NCBI GenBank assembly: GCA_905188085.1
Contig: CAJJKN010000006.1
Span: 53,672 to 117,671, forward strand
Reading direction: 5' to 3'
DNA from: an uncultured Bacillota bacterium
GTDB taxonomy: Bacteria; Bacillota; Clostridia; Christensenellales; QAND01
Length of the DNA stretch: 64,000 bases
In this document: in pieces, positions 43,337 through 50,992 of the stretch
How positions within the stretch are numbered: the stretch's first letter is position 1
Layout of the letters: every line of letters starts with the position of its first letter
Notes under the pieces: model-generated
The model's database searches: none
Seen by the model: the letters and a program-made list of their open reading frames with translations, nothing else
Told to the model about the DNA's origin: nothing
Made by a program: the position numbers and the translations under genes

Positions 43337-44715
43337 AAAACTCTATCTGCATTCCGAAATCGCTCCGAGATCTTTCAAGCCGCCTAGCTTCGCCTGTGCC
43401 TTTGTATTTGGTGGGCGGCGGGGTGCGCAATGCGCTTTTAGGGCTTCCGGACAGCGATTATGACTTAACCGGCGCACTGGATGCTTCCACGTTTTGTGCC
43501 CTTGCGCAAAAGGCCGGGTATAAGGCCCTTATACGCTCCAGTCATATGGGAACGGTGGAAATTCGTCTGGCAGATCAAATTTTAGAATATACGACCTTTC
43601 GCATTGAATCCTATGCGCCCGGCGGAGGGCACCATCCCAAGCAGGTGGTTTTCACCACTTCGCTGGAAGAGGATGCAAAACGGCGGGATTTTACCGTAAA
43701 TGCGCTTTATGCGGATTTGGCAACCGGGCAAATTACCGATCCGTTGCAAGGAAGAAAAGCGATTGCGGCAAAACAACTGCGCGCCTGCCGGCCAAATGCA
43801 ACGGACACATTGAAAGACGACGGGCTGAGGCTGCTTCGCATGGCCCGCTTTGCCGGTGAACTCGGCTTTTCCATTGAGCCGGCGCTGATGCAGGCCGCCC
43901 GGCAATATGCCGAGCAGATACATGCAATTTCAAAACCCAGGATTTGGAGCGAGCTGAAAAAAATCGTGCTGGCCGATGTGCCGTATCATACAACCGACGG
44001 CCATATTATCGCCATGGAGGCAATGGAAAAAAGCGGCGTTTTATTTGCCTTGATTCCGGAGCTGAAAGAGGGCGATGGGCTTTTGCAAAGCGAGCGATAT
44101 CACGCCTATGATGTGCTGCACCACAATCTGGCCTGTTATGCAGCAAGCGAAAGCGACCTTGTGCTGCGCTGGGCAGCGCTGTTGCATGATGTGGGCAAGC
44201 CCAAAGCCAAACGGGAAACCGGGCGGATGATCAGGCATGACATCATCGGTGCCGCGCTTTGTCCCGGTATATTCTTCCGCCTTGGTGCAGATAATGATAC
44301 CATACAAGGCGTACAGTTGCTCGTTGCCCGGCATATGTTTGATCTAGAGGGCACAGCCAGGGTGAATACCGTGCGCAAACGCTTTGCCCTGTGGGGCTTT
44401 GAATTTACAGAAAACCTGATTGCCATGCGGCGCTATGATGTGGCAGGCTCAGGCCGGCCGATGGGGCCTGTGGACACTGCCGGAAGATGGGAAGAGATTT
44501 TGCGGCAAATGAAACAGGAAGGCTGTATCGACCAGATCAATCAACTGAAAATCAGCGGGCAGGAAATTATGCAAGCCTGTGGGCTTGCCCCTTCACCGAT
44601 GATCGGAAAAATCAAGCAGGCATTGTTTGAGTATTGCGCCATTTACCCTGCCTACAACGAAAACGCAAAACTGCGGGACATGGCACCCAAACTATACCGG
44701 CAATTTTTAAATTAA
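43333..44715 (+). CDS. cca: CCA tRNA nucleotidyltransferase
   Basis: A 460-residue class II nucleotidyltransferase that adds or repairs the 3' CCA of tRNA. The head domain has YLVGGGVRNALLGLPDSDYDLT, with the metal-binding Asp pair, then the conserved RRDFTVNALY and DDGLRLLRMARFAGELGF neck region. A C-terminal HD-type domain has LLHDVGKPKAKRETG. The sequence alone cannot exclude a poly(A) polymerase or a split CC-/A-adding enzyme. It is coupled to the lipid kinase gene by an ATGA overlap; the frame is open upstream within that gene. Confidence 0.9.
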   Translation: MKNSICIPKSLRDLSSRLASPVPLYLVGGGVRNALLGLPDSDYDLTGALDASTFCALAQKAGYKALIRSSHMGTVEIRLADQILEYTTFRIESYAPGGGHHPKQVVFTTSLEEDAKRRDFTVNALYADLATGQITDPLQGRKAIAAKQLRACRPNATDTLKDDGLRLLRMARFAGELGFSIEPALMQAARQYAEQIHAISKPRIWSELKKIVLADVPYHTTDGHIIAMEAMEKSGVLFALIPELKEGDGLLQSERYHAYDVLHHNLACYAASESDLVLRWAALLHDVGKPKAKRETGRMIRHDIIGAALCPGIFFRLGADNDTIQGVQLLVARHMFDLEGTARVNTVRKRFALWGFEFTENLIAMRRYDVAGSGRPMGPVDTAGRWEEILRQMKQEGCIDQINQLKISGQEIMQACGLAPSPMIGKIKQALFEYCAIYPAYNENAKLRDMAPKLYRQFLN

Positions 44716-44782
44716 CGGCGAATTTTTCAATTGCCACATTTATTCCTTTTTTCTTTGCTATATTTATATCGTTGAAGGAAAC

Positions 44783-44814
44783 AAAAGGCCATACATTCTT
44801 GTCATGGCCTTTTC
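44783..44814 (+). terminator. Intrinsic terminator after cca
   Basis: AAAAGGCCAT and ATGGCCTTTT pair around an 11-base loop. Confidence 0.75.
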
Positions 44815-44861
44815 TATTCGCCCCGGCAGGACGCATCAACCGCCGCCCCGGGGCTTTCTGA

Positions 44862-44890
44862 TTGCAAACAATGTGAAAATCAGGTAAAAT
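44862..44890 (+). promoter_or_regulatory. Promoter for the alpha/beta-hydrolase gene
   Basis: TTGCAA and TAAAAT are separated by 17 bases, about 40 bases before the TTG start. Confidence 0.5.
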
Positions 44891-44932
44891 GAAATGTCAA
44901 GATGAATAGATACATCCAAAGAGGTGAGAAGA

Positions 44933-45790
44933 TTGGCGGCAACCCTTGTACATGACAATGGGTTTAATTATGGGGAACATACAGGTGAATATATTGAAAT
45001 CCAAGCCTTGCGCATTCATATAACATACGCGGGAGAGGGAGATCCCGTTTTATTGATCCATGGTGCCGGTCAAAATTCTTATACCTGGCGGCATCAGTTT
45101 CGGACTTTGGCCGAGCGATATTTTGTTGTAGCTGTAGACATGATTGGCTACGGCTATTCGGATAAACCGGATTTAACTTATACCATTGAAGAAAATTCCG
45201 AATTTTTGTTGGCTTTGCTCAACACTTTGCGCATTAAGCAAACCAGCATCATCGCCATGGGCAGCGGTGCCACCTACGCGCTGGATTTTATGGTTCATTA
45301 TCCGGATCGCGTGCATCGCGCCATCTGCATTGCGCCCGGCGGAGTGACGGATAATATGCCTCTGCCGCTAAGGTTAATGCAATCTAGTACGTTTGGCTGG
45401 TTAGGAAAGTCACTGTTTACAGAGCGTAAATTCAATTCCATGATCAGCAACTGTTTGTTTGACCAAACATGTTTAACAAACCGCGACCTGGCCATGTATT
45501 ACGAAACGATGGACAGCAAAGAGTCCAGAGAAGTGCTGCGGCGCAGCATTTCCAATTTCCAAGAGGACGATGTGCTGTATAATCTGCGGCTGTTGCCGCA
45601 TGAGGTATTGTTTGTATGGGGCTCGGAAGACCGTTGGCGCCCGATAGAGGATTCCGGGCTGTATACGGCCCCGGTGGAAAATTACGCATTGTATGAAATG
45701 CGCAACTGCGGCCATTTACCCCACGAGGAAAAGCCGGATAAATTCAACGAAAACGCCCTGTATTTCTTGCGTTACGGGCTGGATGGTTGA
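44933..45790 (+). CDS. Alpha/beta-hydrolase fold protein lacking the nucleophile Ser
   Basis: A 285-residue alpha/beta-hydrolase. The oxyanion segment LLIHGAGQNSYTWRHQ, the acid region LFVWGSEDRWRP and the His region NCGHLPHEEKP are normal. The nucleophile elbow reads IIAMGSGATYALDF. Aligned to the usual V-V-G-H-S-M-G-G-x-x-A-L pattern, the nucleophile Ser position is Gly, with Ser one place later. The enzyme may be inactive as a hydrolase, or may use the shifted Ser. The TTG start follows AGAGGTG by six bases. It has its own promoter and terminator. Confidence 0.83.
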   Translation: MAATLVHDNGFNYGEHTGEYIEIQALRIHITYAGEGDPVLLIHGAGQNSYTWRHQFRTLAERYFVVAVDMIGYGYSDKPDLTYTIEENSEFLLALLNTLRIKQTSIIAMGSGATYALDFMVHYPDRVHRAICIAPGGVTDNMPLPLRLMQSSTFGWLGKSLFTERKFNSMISNCLFDQTCLTNRDLAMYYETMDSKESREVLRRSISNFQEDDVLYNLRLLPHEVLFVWGSEDRWRPIEDSGLYTAPVENYALYEMRNCGHLPHEEKPDKFNENALYFLRYGLDG

Positions 45791-45791
45791 T

Positions 45792-45818
45792 CATTCCCGC
45801 TACGGCGGGAATTTTTAT
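45792..45818 (+). terminator. Intrinsic terminator after the alpha/beta-hydrolase gene
   Basis: ATTCCCGC and GCGGGAAT pair around TACG, followed by TTTTATT, immediately before the DUF951 gene. Confidence 0.8.
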
Positions 45819-45834
45819 TAAAGGAGGCCATATC

Positions 45835-46020
45835 ATGCAGATCGCCCTGGGCCAAATTGCCGTTATGAAAAAAAAGCATCCCTGCGGCGGTAATCGCTGG
45901 AAGATCATTCGCGTGGGCGCGGATGTAAAGCTGGTATGCCAAACATGCCAGCGCGTGATCATGCTGGACCGCGGAGAATTTGAAAAGCGCGTAAAATCCA
46001 TAGAAACAGAGGAGGCCTGA
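45835..46020 (+). CDS. DUF951 family protein
   Basis: A 61-residue protein. It has the DUF951 pattern: GQIAVMKKKHPCGGNRWKI, then KLVCQTCQRVIMLDRGEFEKRVK. A single early Cys and a later CQTC pair could bind zinc. The relative in B. subtilis (YyzM) also lies near parB. Function is unknown. AAAGGAGG lies seven bases before the ATG. It ends two bases before lepB, so the two are likely co-transcribed. Confidence 0.88.
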   Translation: MQIALGQIAVMKKKHPCGGNRWKIIRVGADVKLVCQTCQRVIMLDRGEFEKRVKSIETEEA

Positions 46021-46022
46021 TC

Positions 46023-46571
46023 ATGGAACACGCAGCCAAACACGCAGCGCCGGAAGAGACTCCTGTTAAAAATAAATGGTATTCTTCCACGGCTTTTATT
46101 GTGCTTATGGCGTTGATAGCCGGCCTGCTGCTCCGTTTTTTCGTTGTGGAGTTTGTGCGGGTGGACGGCCCCAGCATGCAGCCGACATTGGAAAGCGGGG
46201 AAGTGGTGTGCATTGAAAAGGTATCTAAGGCCTTTTCCGATCCACAGCGATATGACGTGGTCATCTGCCATTTTGACGAAACCAGTACAAACTATGTGAA
46301 ACGCATCATCGGATTGCCCGGGGAAACCATTTCTGTTGTCGGCGGCAAACCGTATATAAACGGAGAGCCCCTTGACGATGACATCTACGGCACCGGCTTA
46401 AAGCCGGTGGATATGGAGCCTGTTACCATTCCGGAAGACAGCGTCTTTGTGATGGGCGATAACCGCGCCAATTCCAAGGACAGTGTTGTGGTAGGTCCCA
46501 TTCAGAAAAGCCGCATTGTGGGGCGTGTTATGTTTATCGTTTGGCCCTTTGACCAAATCGGCGGGCTATAA
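46023..46571 (+). CDS. lepB: Signal peptidase I
   Basis: A 182-residue type I signal peptidase that cleaves signal peptides of exported proteins on the outer face of the membrane. A single N-terminal helix lies at about residues 21-42. The catalytic Ser is in DGPSMQPTL and the catalytic Lys in YVKRIIGLPGE. VFVMGDNRANSKDS is the family box E motif. It is short, Gram-positive-like, with one membrane anchor. A terminator follows. Confidence 0.95.
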   Translation: MEHAAKHAAPEETPVKNKWYSSTAFIVLMALIAGLLLRFFVVEFVRVDGPSMQPTLESGEVVCIEKVSKAFSDPQRYDVVICHFDETSTNYVKRIIGLPGETISVVGGKPYINGEPLDDDIYGTGLKPVDMEPVTIPEDSVFVMGDNRANSKDSVVVGPIQKSRIVGRVMFIVWPFDQIGGL

Positions 46572-46579
46572 TTAAACTT

Positions 46580-46609
46580 ATACCGGGAACGCAGTCGCGT
46601 TCCTTTTTT
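46580..46609 (+). terminator. Intrinsic terminator after lepB
   Basis: GGAACGC and GCGTTCC pair around AGTC, followed by six T. Confidence 0.85.
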
Positions 46610-46697
46610 CTTTTGCGCTTGAAAACATTACAAAAGCATGATATTTATATGAATAGAGCATAACGTTGCAAATCTGATCAGGATAGGAGATGGTAAA

Positions 46698-47348
46698 ATG
46701 AAAAAAACAAGTATATATCTAGCAGTGATTTGCCTGTCGGTCGCTTGCATGATGGGGTGTACCCCCACTGCCACGCCAACGGCTTCGCAGACAGCGCAGC
46801 CAACAGCTTCGCAAACAGCGCAGCCAACCGCCGTAAACAAGGCCGAGCTTGCCGTAAAAATTACGTCGGATATTACGGATGATCCGGAATCCGGAGACGT
46901 CAAAGCCATCATACACGGCTTAAACGATAAGGATCAGGAAATATGGTCTCACACATTTGCCATAAAAGTGTTAACAGAACTGTCCCCTGTTTCGCCCGCA
47001 ACCCTGGCAGATGGAAGAGCCTATATTGAAATTGAGCGTACGCTGTATGCGCTGTCTTTGGCAGACGGCTCCATCGTCTGGCAGCTGGATGACGTCGGTG
47101 CCTGCGCAGGGGGACCGCTGGTAGATGACGACGGCACCATCTATCTTTCCGGCTATTACGGCCCGCATCTTTTGGCCGTTTCCAAAGACGGCCGCGAATT
47201 GTGGCGTGCAAGCGATGTAGATGACGACTATTATCGGAGCTATAAGCTGACAAAAGAGGGAGATTATTTAAAGGTATATTACGAAAGTAGAGAGGGGCAA
47301 ACGCCGGATTATCTTTTGTTTGATAAACAGGGAAACCATGTGAAATAA
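46698..47348 (+). CDS. Putative lipoprotein with PQQ-like beta repeats
   Basis: A 216-residue exported protein. The N-terminal hydrophobic stretch ends in CMMGC, a weak lipobox, so Cys21 is a probable lipid anchor. A low-complexity stalk of Thr/Ala/Gln/Pro (residues 22-45) contains a duplicated eight-residue unit. The body has LYALSLADGSIVWQL and HLLAVSKDGRELWRA, typical PQQ-like propeller blade segments, but only two or three blades, too few for a closed propeller. Function is unknown. The gene stands alone between terminator and rpsF promoter. Confidence 0.72.
   Translation: MKKTSIYLAVICLSVACMMGCTPTATPTASQTAQPTASQTAQPTAVNKAELAVKITSDITDDPESGDVKAIIHGLNDKDQEIWSHTFAIKVLTELSPVSPATLADGRAYIEIERTLYALSLADGSIVWQLDDVGACAGGPLVDDDGTIYLSGYYGPHLLAVSKDGRELWRASDVDDDYYRSYKLTKEGDYLKVYYESREGQTPDYLLFDKQGNHVK
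46776..46823 (+). repeat. Two 24-base tandem repeats in the lipoprotein stalk
   Basis: Two near-identical 24-base units (two mismatches) encode the repeated Thr-Ala-Ser-Gln-Thr-Ala-Gln-Pro stalk. Such units may expand or contract by slippage. Confidence 0.75.
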
Positions 47349-47357
47349 ACTCCATTC

Positions 47358-47386
47358 TTGCAATCAAAGGCGCGCTGTGGTATACT
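47358..47386 (+). promoter_or_regulatory. Promoter for rpsF-ssb-rpsR
   Basis: TTGCAA and TATACT are separated by 17 bases. Confidence 0.7.
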
Positions 47387-47405
47387 GCATGAGCATTGTA
47401 TCCTT

Positions 47406-47422
47406 GCCCCTTTTTAAGGGGC
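47406..47422 (+). promoter_or_regulatory. Leader hairpin upstream of rpsF
   Basis: GCCCCTT and AAGGGGC pair around TTT within the 5' leader, 12 bases before the Shine-Dalgarno sequence. It may take part in S6:S18 autoregulation known for rpsF leaders in other bacteria, but I could not match that motif fully. Confidence 0.35.
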
Positions 47423-47449
47423 CAAAAGTCCAAGAGGAGGTGAAACGCC

Positions 47450-47737
47450 GTGAACAAATATGAAGCGATGTACATCATTAACCCGAACACCGCCGACGAT
47501 GCCAGAGCAGCGTTGGTAGAACGTTTTAGCGGGATTGTGACCAATGGCGGCGGCAATGTCGAAAAGATCGATGACTGGGGTAAGCGTAAGCTGGCCTACG
47601 AAATCGACGACATGACCGAAGGCCATTACATCCTGATGCACTTTGAAAGCGAATCCAGCTTGCCGAAAGAACTGGAACGTAATTTCAAAATCAGCGAAGA
47701 TGTGATGCGGTTCCTGGTCATCCGTAAAGAAGCGTAA
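47450..47737 (+). CDS. rpsF: Ribosomal protein S6
   Basis: A 95-residue 30S subunit protein, recognised by KYEAMYIINPN at the start and DDWGKRKLAYEIDDMTEGHYILMHFES. The start is GTG, well placed after GAGGAGGTG. First gene of the conserved rpsF-ssb-rpsR operon. S6 pairs with S18, the third gene product, on the ribosome platform. Confidence 0.96.
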   Translation: MNKYEAMYIINPNTADDARAALVERFSGIVTNGGGNVEKIDDWGKRKLAYEIDDMTEGHYILMHFESESSLPKELERNFKISEDVMRFLVIRKEA

Positions 47738-47759
47738 CACACGAAATGGAGATAGAAAC

Positions 47760-48185
47760 ATGAATAGAGCTACTTTGATTGGAAACCTTACCCGTGACCC
47801 GGATTTGCGCATGACAAACGGCGGTGTATCCGTTTGCACGTTTTCCATTGCAGTTCAACGCCGCTTTGCCAACCAGCAAGGCGAACGCCCGGCCGATTTT
47901 TTCAACATTGTCTGCTGGCGCGGTTTGGCGGATAATTGCGGCAAATATTTGCACAAGGGAAGCAAAGTGGGCGTACACGGTTCCATTCAAAACCGTAGCT
48001 ATGAGGCTCAGGACGGCACAAAGCGGTACGTGACGGAAATCATTGCCGATGAGGTAGAATTTTTGGAACGCGCCGGCCAGAATGCTGAACGGAGCCATCA
48101 GGCGCCTCCGCCGGCAGAACCGGCCTTTGGAAACAGCGGCCTCGGTTTTGGCGATACCGTGGAGGATGACGAATTACCCTTTTAA
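47760..48185 (+). CDS. ssb: Single-stranded DNA-binding protein
   Basis: A 141-residue OB-fold protein that coats single-stranded DNA in replication and repair. It starts NRATLIGNLTRDPDLR and has the conserved FNIVCWRGLADNCGKYL. The disordered Pro-rich tail ends DDELPF, the acidic tip that recruits partner proteins. Slightly shorter than many SSBs because the tail is brief. Located between the two ribosomal genes as in most Bacillota. Confidence 0.96.
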   Translation: MNRATLIGNLTRDPDLRMTNGGVSVCTFSIAVQRRFANQQGERPADFFNIVCWRGLADNCGKYLHKGSKVGVHGSIQNRSYEAQDGTKRYVTEIIADEVEFLERAGQNAERSHQAPPPAEPAFGNSGLGFGDTVEDDELPF

Positions 48186-48204
48186 TGGAAAGGACTGAAA
48201 AAAA

Positions 48205-48456
48205 ATGGAAGAAAGACCGGTAAGACGTCCACGTCAGGGTGGACGCCGCCCCAAACGCAAAGTGTGTGCGTTTTGTGCGGATAAAAATGCCGTGATTGAT
48301 TATAAAGACACCAACCGCCTGCGTCGTTATGTATCCGAACGCGGCAAGATTTTGCCCCGCCGTATGACGGGCACTTGTGCAAAGCATCAGCGTGAGCTGG
48401 CCATTGCCATCAAACGCGCTCGTATTATTGCGTTGTTGCCGTTTGTGAACGACTAA
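48205..48456 (+). CDS. rpsR: Ribosomal protein S18, zinc-type
   Basis: An 83-residue basic 30S protein. CAFC near residue 25, plus TGTCAKHQR near residue 58, give a Cys4-like zinc-binding (C+) form; many bacteria have a form without these Cys. The core [19 protein letters not shown] is conserved. AAAGGA precedes the ATG. A strong terminator closes the operon. Confidence 0.96.
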   Translation: MEERPVRRPRQGGRRPKRKVCAFCADKNAVIDYKDTNRLRRYVSERGKILPRRMTGTCAKHQRELAIAIKRARIIALLPFVND

Positions 48457-48458
48457 GC

Positions 48459-48492
48459 AAAAAAACGATGGGAATATACCCATCGTTTTTTT
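48459..48492 (+). terminator. Intrinsic terminator after rpsR
   Basis: AAAACGATGGG and CCCATCGTTTT pair around AATATA and are followed by a T run. Confidence 0.9.
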
Positions 48493-48503
48493 ACTTCTTA
48501 AGA

Positions 48504-48532
48504 TTGCAAGTGCGGTTTAAATCTGTTACACT
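48504..48532 (+). promoter_or_regulatory. Promoter for the solute-binding-domain gene
   Basis: TTGCAA and TACACT are separated by 17 bases, about 35 bases before the start. Confidence 0.6.
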
Positions 48533-48566
48533 TTGCAACATGAGACTTTGGAGAGGAGGGCTGTGT

Positions 48567-49463
48567 ATGAGAAGAAGACGAAGAAGACTTTCTTCTGCCC
48601 GGCATGAAGCGCCAAAGCCGCGTGTGCGCCGACATTGGTCGTTTGAAAAATTTTGGCACGGCCCTTTGCCGAAGGTGATCCTCATCGGGGTTGCTATTAT
48701 TTGTCTTTTGGTCGTGTTTTTCCGTATGAGCGGCAACGCCAGCATCAACGTGGTGCCCACCATTCAGGAGCGGGGCACGGTTTTGGTCGGTGTGTTAAGA
48801 GACGAAATGCCCTTTTCCAAAGTGGAAGACAACGGCAGCGCCACCGGCTTTGAAGCGGAGCTTGCCAGCCAGATCGGCCAGCAGGTGGTAAACGGACCGG
48901 GCGTGGTTTATGTGCCGGTTACGGTGAAAAATGCGCTTGCGCTGTTGGCTAATAAAGATGTGGATTTTCTTGTGTCCAGGGTGGGCGTTACGGCCAGTTT
49001 GCAGGATTCTTACAGCGTAAGCAGCGTTTATTATCAGGACCCTGTGATGCTGATGACAAAATCCAGCACAAGACTGGATTTATCCTCGGCGGAAACCAAG
49101 ATCGGCGTAATTCCAAATTCAACGCTAAAACCCATGTTGACAGATTATCTGACAACCATGGCATATCCGGCACTAGTGGTGGATGTTTCCAGCTATCCGG
49201 ATGCGACAGAAGCGCTGAAAAACGGAAAAATCGATGCGTTTTGCGCAGAACAGAGCGTTTTAACCCGTTATTTAACAGAAGGCACTTTGATTCAGAATAT
49301 AAAGATTGGGCAAGTGGATTATGCCGTGGTCTCACGTAAGCGAGAGCGCGACTTAGCAACTTTGATTGAACAAGCGTTAGCGCAGATGCACGACAGCGGC
49401 GCTCTGGCGCCCCTTTATCAAAAGTACAATCTATCCATGCCTGTGACAGAGGCAAAAAACTGA
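48567..49463 (+). CDS. Membrane-anchored solute-binding protein (SBP_bac_3 type)
   Basis: A 298-residue protein. An Arg-rich cytoplasmic start (MRRRRRRLSS) precedes a single helix at about residues 36-54. Next comes a periplasmic-binding fold of the amino-acid type (RGTVLVGVLRDEMPFSKVEDNGSATGFEAELASQI at the start, ending DSGALAPLYQKYNLS). Unlike normal transport receptors it has no lipobox, and no permease or ATPase gene is adjacent. It may be a sensor or a non-transport scaffold. GGAGGG lies six bases before the ATG. The soluble pyrophosphatase gene follows 16 bases later. Confidence 0.8.
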   Translation: MRRRRRRLSSARHEAPKPRVRRHWSFEKFWHGPLPKVILIGVAIICLLVVFFRMSGNASINVVPTIQERGTVLVGVLRDEMPFSKVEDNGSATGFEAELASQIGQQVVNGPGVVYVPVTVKNALALLANKDVDFLVSRVGVTASLQDSYSVSSVYYQDPVMLMTKSSTRLDLSSAETKIGVIPNSTLKPMLTDYLTTMAYPALVVDVSSYPDATEALKNGKIDAFCAEQSVLTRYLTEGTLIQNIKIGQVDYAVVSRKRERDLATLIEQALAQMHDSGALAPLYQKYNLSMPVTEAKN

Positions 49464-49479
49464 GAAAAGGATGTCTTAT

Positions 49480-50025
49480 ATGAGCGAACGCAATATGCAG
49501 TGCCCCTGGCACAGCGTAAATCCGTCCCGGGTGACGCCGAAGGAATTTGTTGCGATTGTGGAAATTCCCAAAGGCGGCAAAAATAAATATGAATTGGATA
49601 AAGAAACGGGGCTGTTGCGCCTGGATCGTGTGCTGTACACCTCTACGCACTATCCGGCTAACTATGGCTTAATCCCGTTGACGTATGCAGATGATAATGA
49701 CCCGCTGGATGTATTGATCCTGTGTCAAGAAACGCTGGTGCCCATGTGCATGGTAACCTGCCGGCCGATTGGACTGATGACCATGGTGGACGACGATGAA
49801 CGAGATGAAAAGATCATCGCCGTGCCTGTAAACGATCCGGCCATGGAGGGGTATACAGAGCTGCACCATTTGCCCCCGCACCACACAGAAGAAATGCAGC
49901 ATTTCTTTGAGGTCTACAAAACCCTGGAAGGGAAAAAGACCGTTGTGGAGGGCTTTGAAGGACGTAAAGCGGCCGAACAGGCCATCGAAAGAGCCATGGA
50001 GGCGTATAAACGCCATTTTGCATAA
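49480..50025 (+). CDS. ppa: Soluble inorganic pyrophosphatase, family I
   Basis: A 181-residue cytosolic enzyme that hydrolyses PPi to phosphate. Active-site segments are EIPKGGKNKYELDKETGLLRLDR, then HYPANYGLIP and DNDPLDVLIL, the family I signature with its metal-binding Asp residues. An ATG three codons upstream is too close to AAAAGG, so the second ATG is preferred (nine-base spacing). The genome also encodes the membrane pyrophosphatase at 6.2 kb, so PPi can be either wasted or used for ion pumping. Confidence 0.94.
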   Translation: MSERNMQCPWHSVNPSRVTPKEFVAIVEIPKGGKNKYELDKETGLLRLDRVLYTSTHYPANYGLIPLTYADDNDPLDVLILCQETLVPMCMVTCRPIGLMTMVDDDERDEKIIAVPVNDPAMEGYTELHHLPPHHTEEMQHFFEVYKTLEGKKTVVEGFEGRKAAEQAIERAMEAYKRHFA

Positions 50026-50035
50026 GCGATAAACC

Positions 50036-50087
50036 GCCTGCCGAAAATCACCTTACAACAACCCTTACACTTACATGTACGGCAGGC
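50036..50087. repeat. Long inverted repeat downstream of ppa
   Basis: GCCTGCCG and CGGCAGGC are separated by 36 bases of AC-rich sequence. It could form a stem-loop at the 3' end of the ppa message, ahead of the true terminator. Confidence 0.45.
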
Positions 50088-50116
50088 AGCAAGCAAATGC
50101 AAAGAGCAAAAAAGCA

Positions 50117-50146
50117 AGAGGAACGGAATCCCGTTCCTCTTTTTAT
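50117..50146. terminator. Terminator downstream of ppa
   Basis: AAGAGGAACGG and CCGTTCCTCTT pair around a short AAT-type loop, followed by TTTTATT. It is placed between convergent genes. Confidence 0.85.
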
Positions 50147-50245
50147 TATGGTCTAAAAATACAATTGAAACGTTTTGCCCGGAAGATTAGGCGTGCAAAT
50201 GTAAAAAGGCAAAATAAAAAAACCACCGGCACAGCCGATGGCATT

Positions 50246-50785
50246 TTAACGCATAAACGGTTTTTCCCAGATTTTCTCATAATCCGGCGACGGATCGTGA
50301 AAAATCATAGGCTGAGAAAGATACATGGCCAGATGCGACAGGAAAAAGGAATTGCTTCGCACCCTGAGTTTGGGATTGCCAAACCGGCAGCCGTGCAAAA
50401 TGGTAATGTTGGGCGCAAAGGGTTTCATATCCAGCGCCAGGCCCAGCGCATCTATGCTTTGGCCGATGGTATGCTGAAGCCGATACAGGGCATCGGTATC
50501 GCCGCCCAGCTGCGCATATACATTATCGCCGCCGGCACGCACCAACGCGCCCACGCCTACGATTTGCAGCAGCGGCGAGGGCATAACGGCCAAATCGTGC
50601 TCTAATTGCAAAATGAGATCCTGCGCATCCGCCTCGGATGCTTCGCCCCCTACCTGGAACAGCATACGAAACCCTTCCTCCGGAATGGCCCGGCCGCCGA
50701 TTCCGATTCCCAGCAAGCGACGCTGCAATTCTGTTAAGGTGTCTATCATGCTGGGGGGCAGTTCCAGCGCAAACAACAGCCGCAC
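50246..50785 (-). CDS. 2H-phosphodiesterase fold (ThpR-like) protein with degenerate motifs
   Basis: A 179-residue protein with the length, start (MRLLFALELPPSMIDTL) and end of the RNA 2',3'-cyclic phosphodiesterase ThpR family. That family needs two HxTx motifs. The first, normally P-E-N-L-H-L-T-L, reads PEEGFRMLFQVGG, so the His is Arg and the Thr is Leu. The second, normally F-x-P-H-I-T-L, reads FAPNITILHG, so the His is Asn. Both catalytic His are lost. The fold may be kept for RNA binding, or the gene is decaying, but the frame is intact. A good start follows GGAGGA. Confidence 0.75.
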   Translation of the reverse strand: MRLLFALELPPSMIDTLTELQRRLLGIGIGGRAIPEEGFRMLFQVGGEASEADAQDLILQLEHDLAVMPSPLLQIVGVGALVRAGGDNVYAQLGGDTDALYRLQHTIGQSIDALGLALDMKPFAPNITILHGCRFGNPKLRVRSNSFFLSHLAMYLSQPMIFHDPSPDYEKIWEKPFMR

Positions 50786-50917
50786 AGGCCTTCCTCCTTT
50801 CCGGGCGTTTGCCGTCTGTAATTATTATACCATTATATATGACTTTGTCGAAAACTTCCACCCACGGTTTCCAAAAGTTTGATTCGCTTTTCTCAATTCC
50901 GTCATTCTTTTTGTCCG

Positions 50918-50963
50918 CAGTCCTTTCATGGGACTTTTTTATCCGTTGCCGAAATGGTACACT
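50918..50963 (+). promoter_or_regulatory. Upstream region of addB: hairpin and extended -10
   Basis: AGTCC/GGACT hairpin with a T run (50918-50940) is followed by TGGTACACT, an extended -10 at 50958-50963. It lies about 30 bases before addB. Confidence 0.4.
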
Positions 50964-50992
50964 AAAACAAAAAAGAAAGGAGGCGGCTTATC

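Noticed and set aside
46776..46823. Tandem repeats as a CRISPR remnant
   Set aside because: The units are adjacent without spacers and lie in frame within a lipoprotein gene.
48605..49463. A complete amino-acid ABC transporter around the solute-binding domain
   Set aside because: No permease or ATPase gene flanks it; the next gene is the soluble pyrophosphatase.
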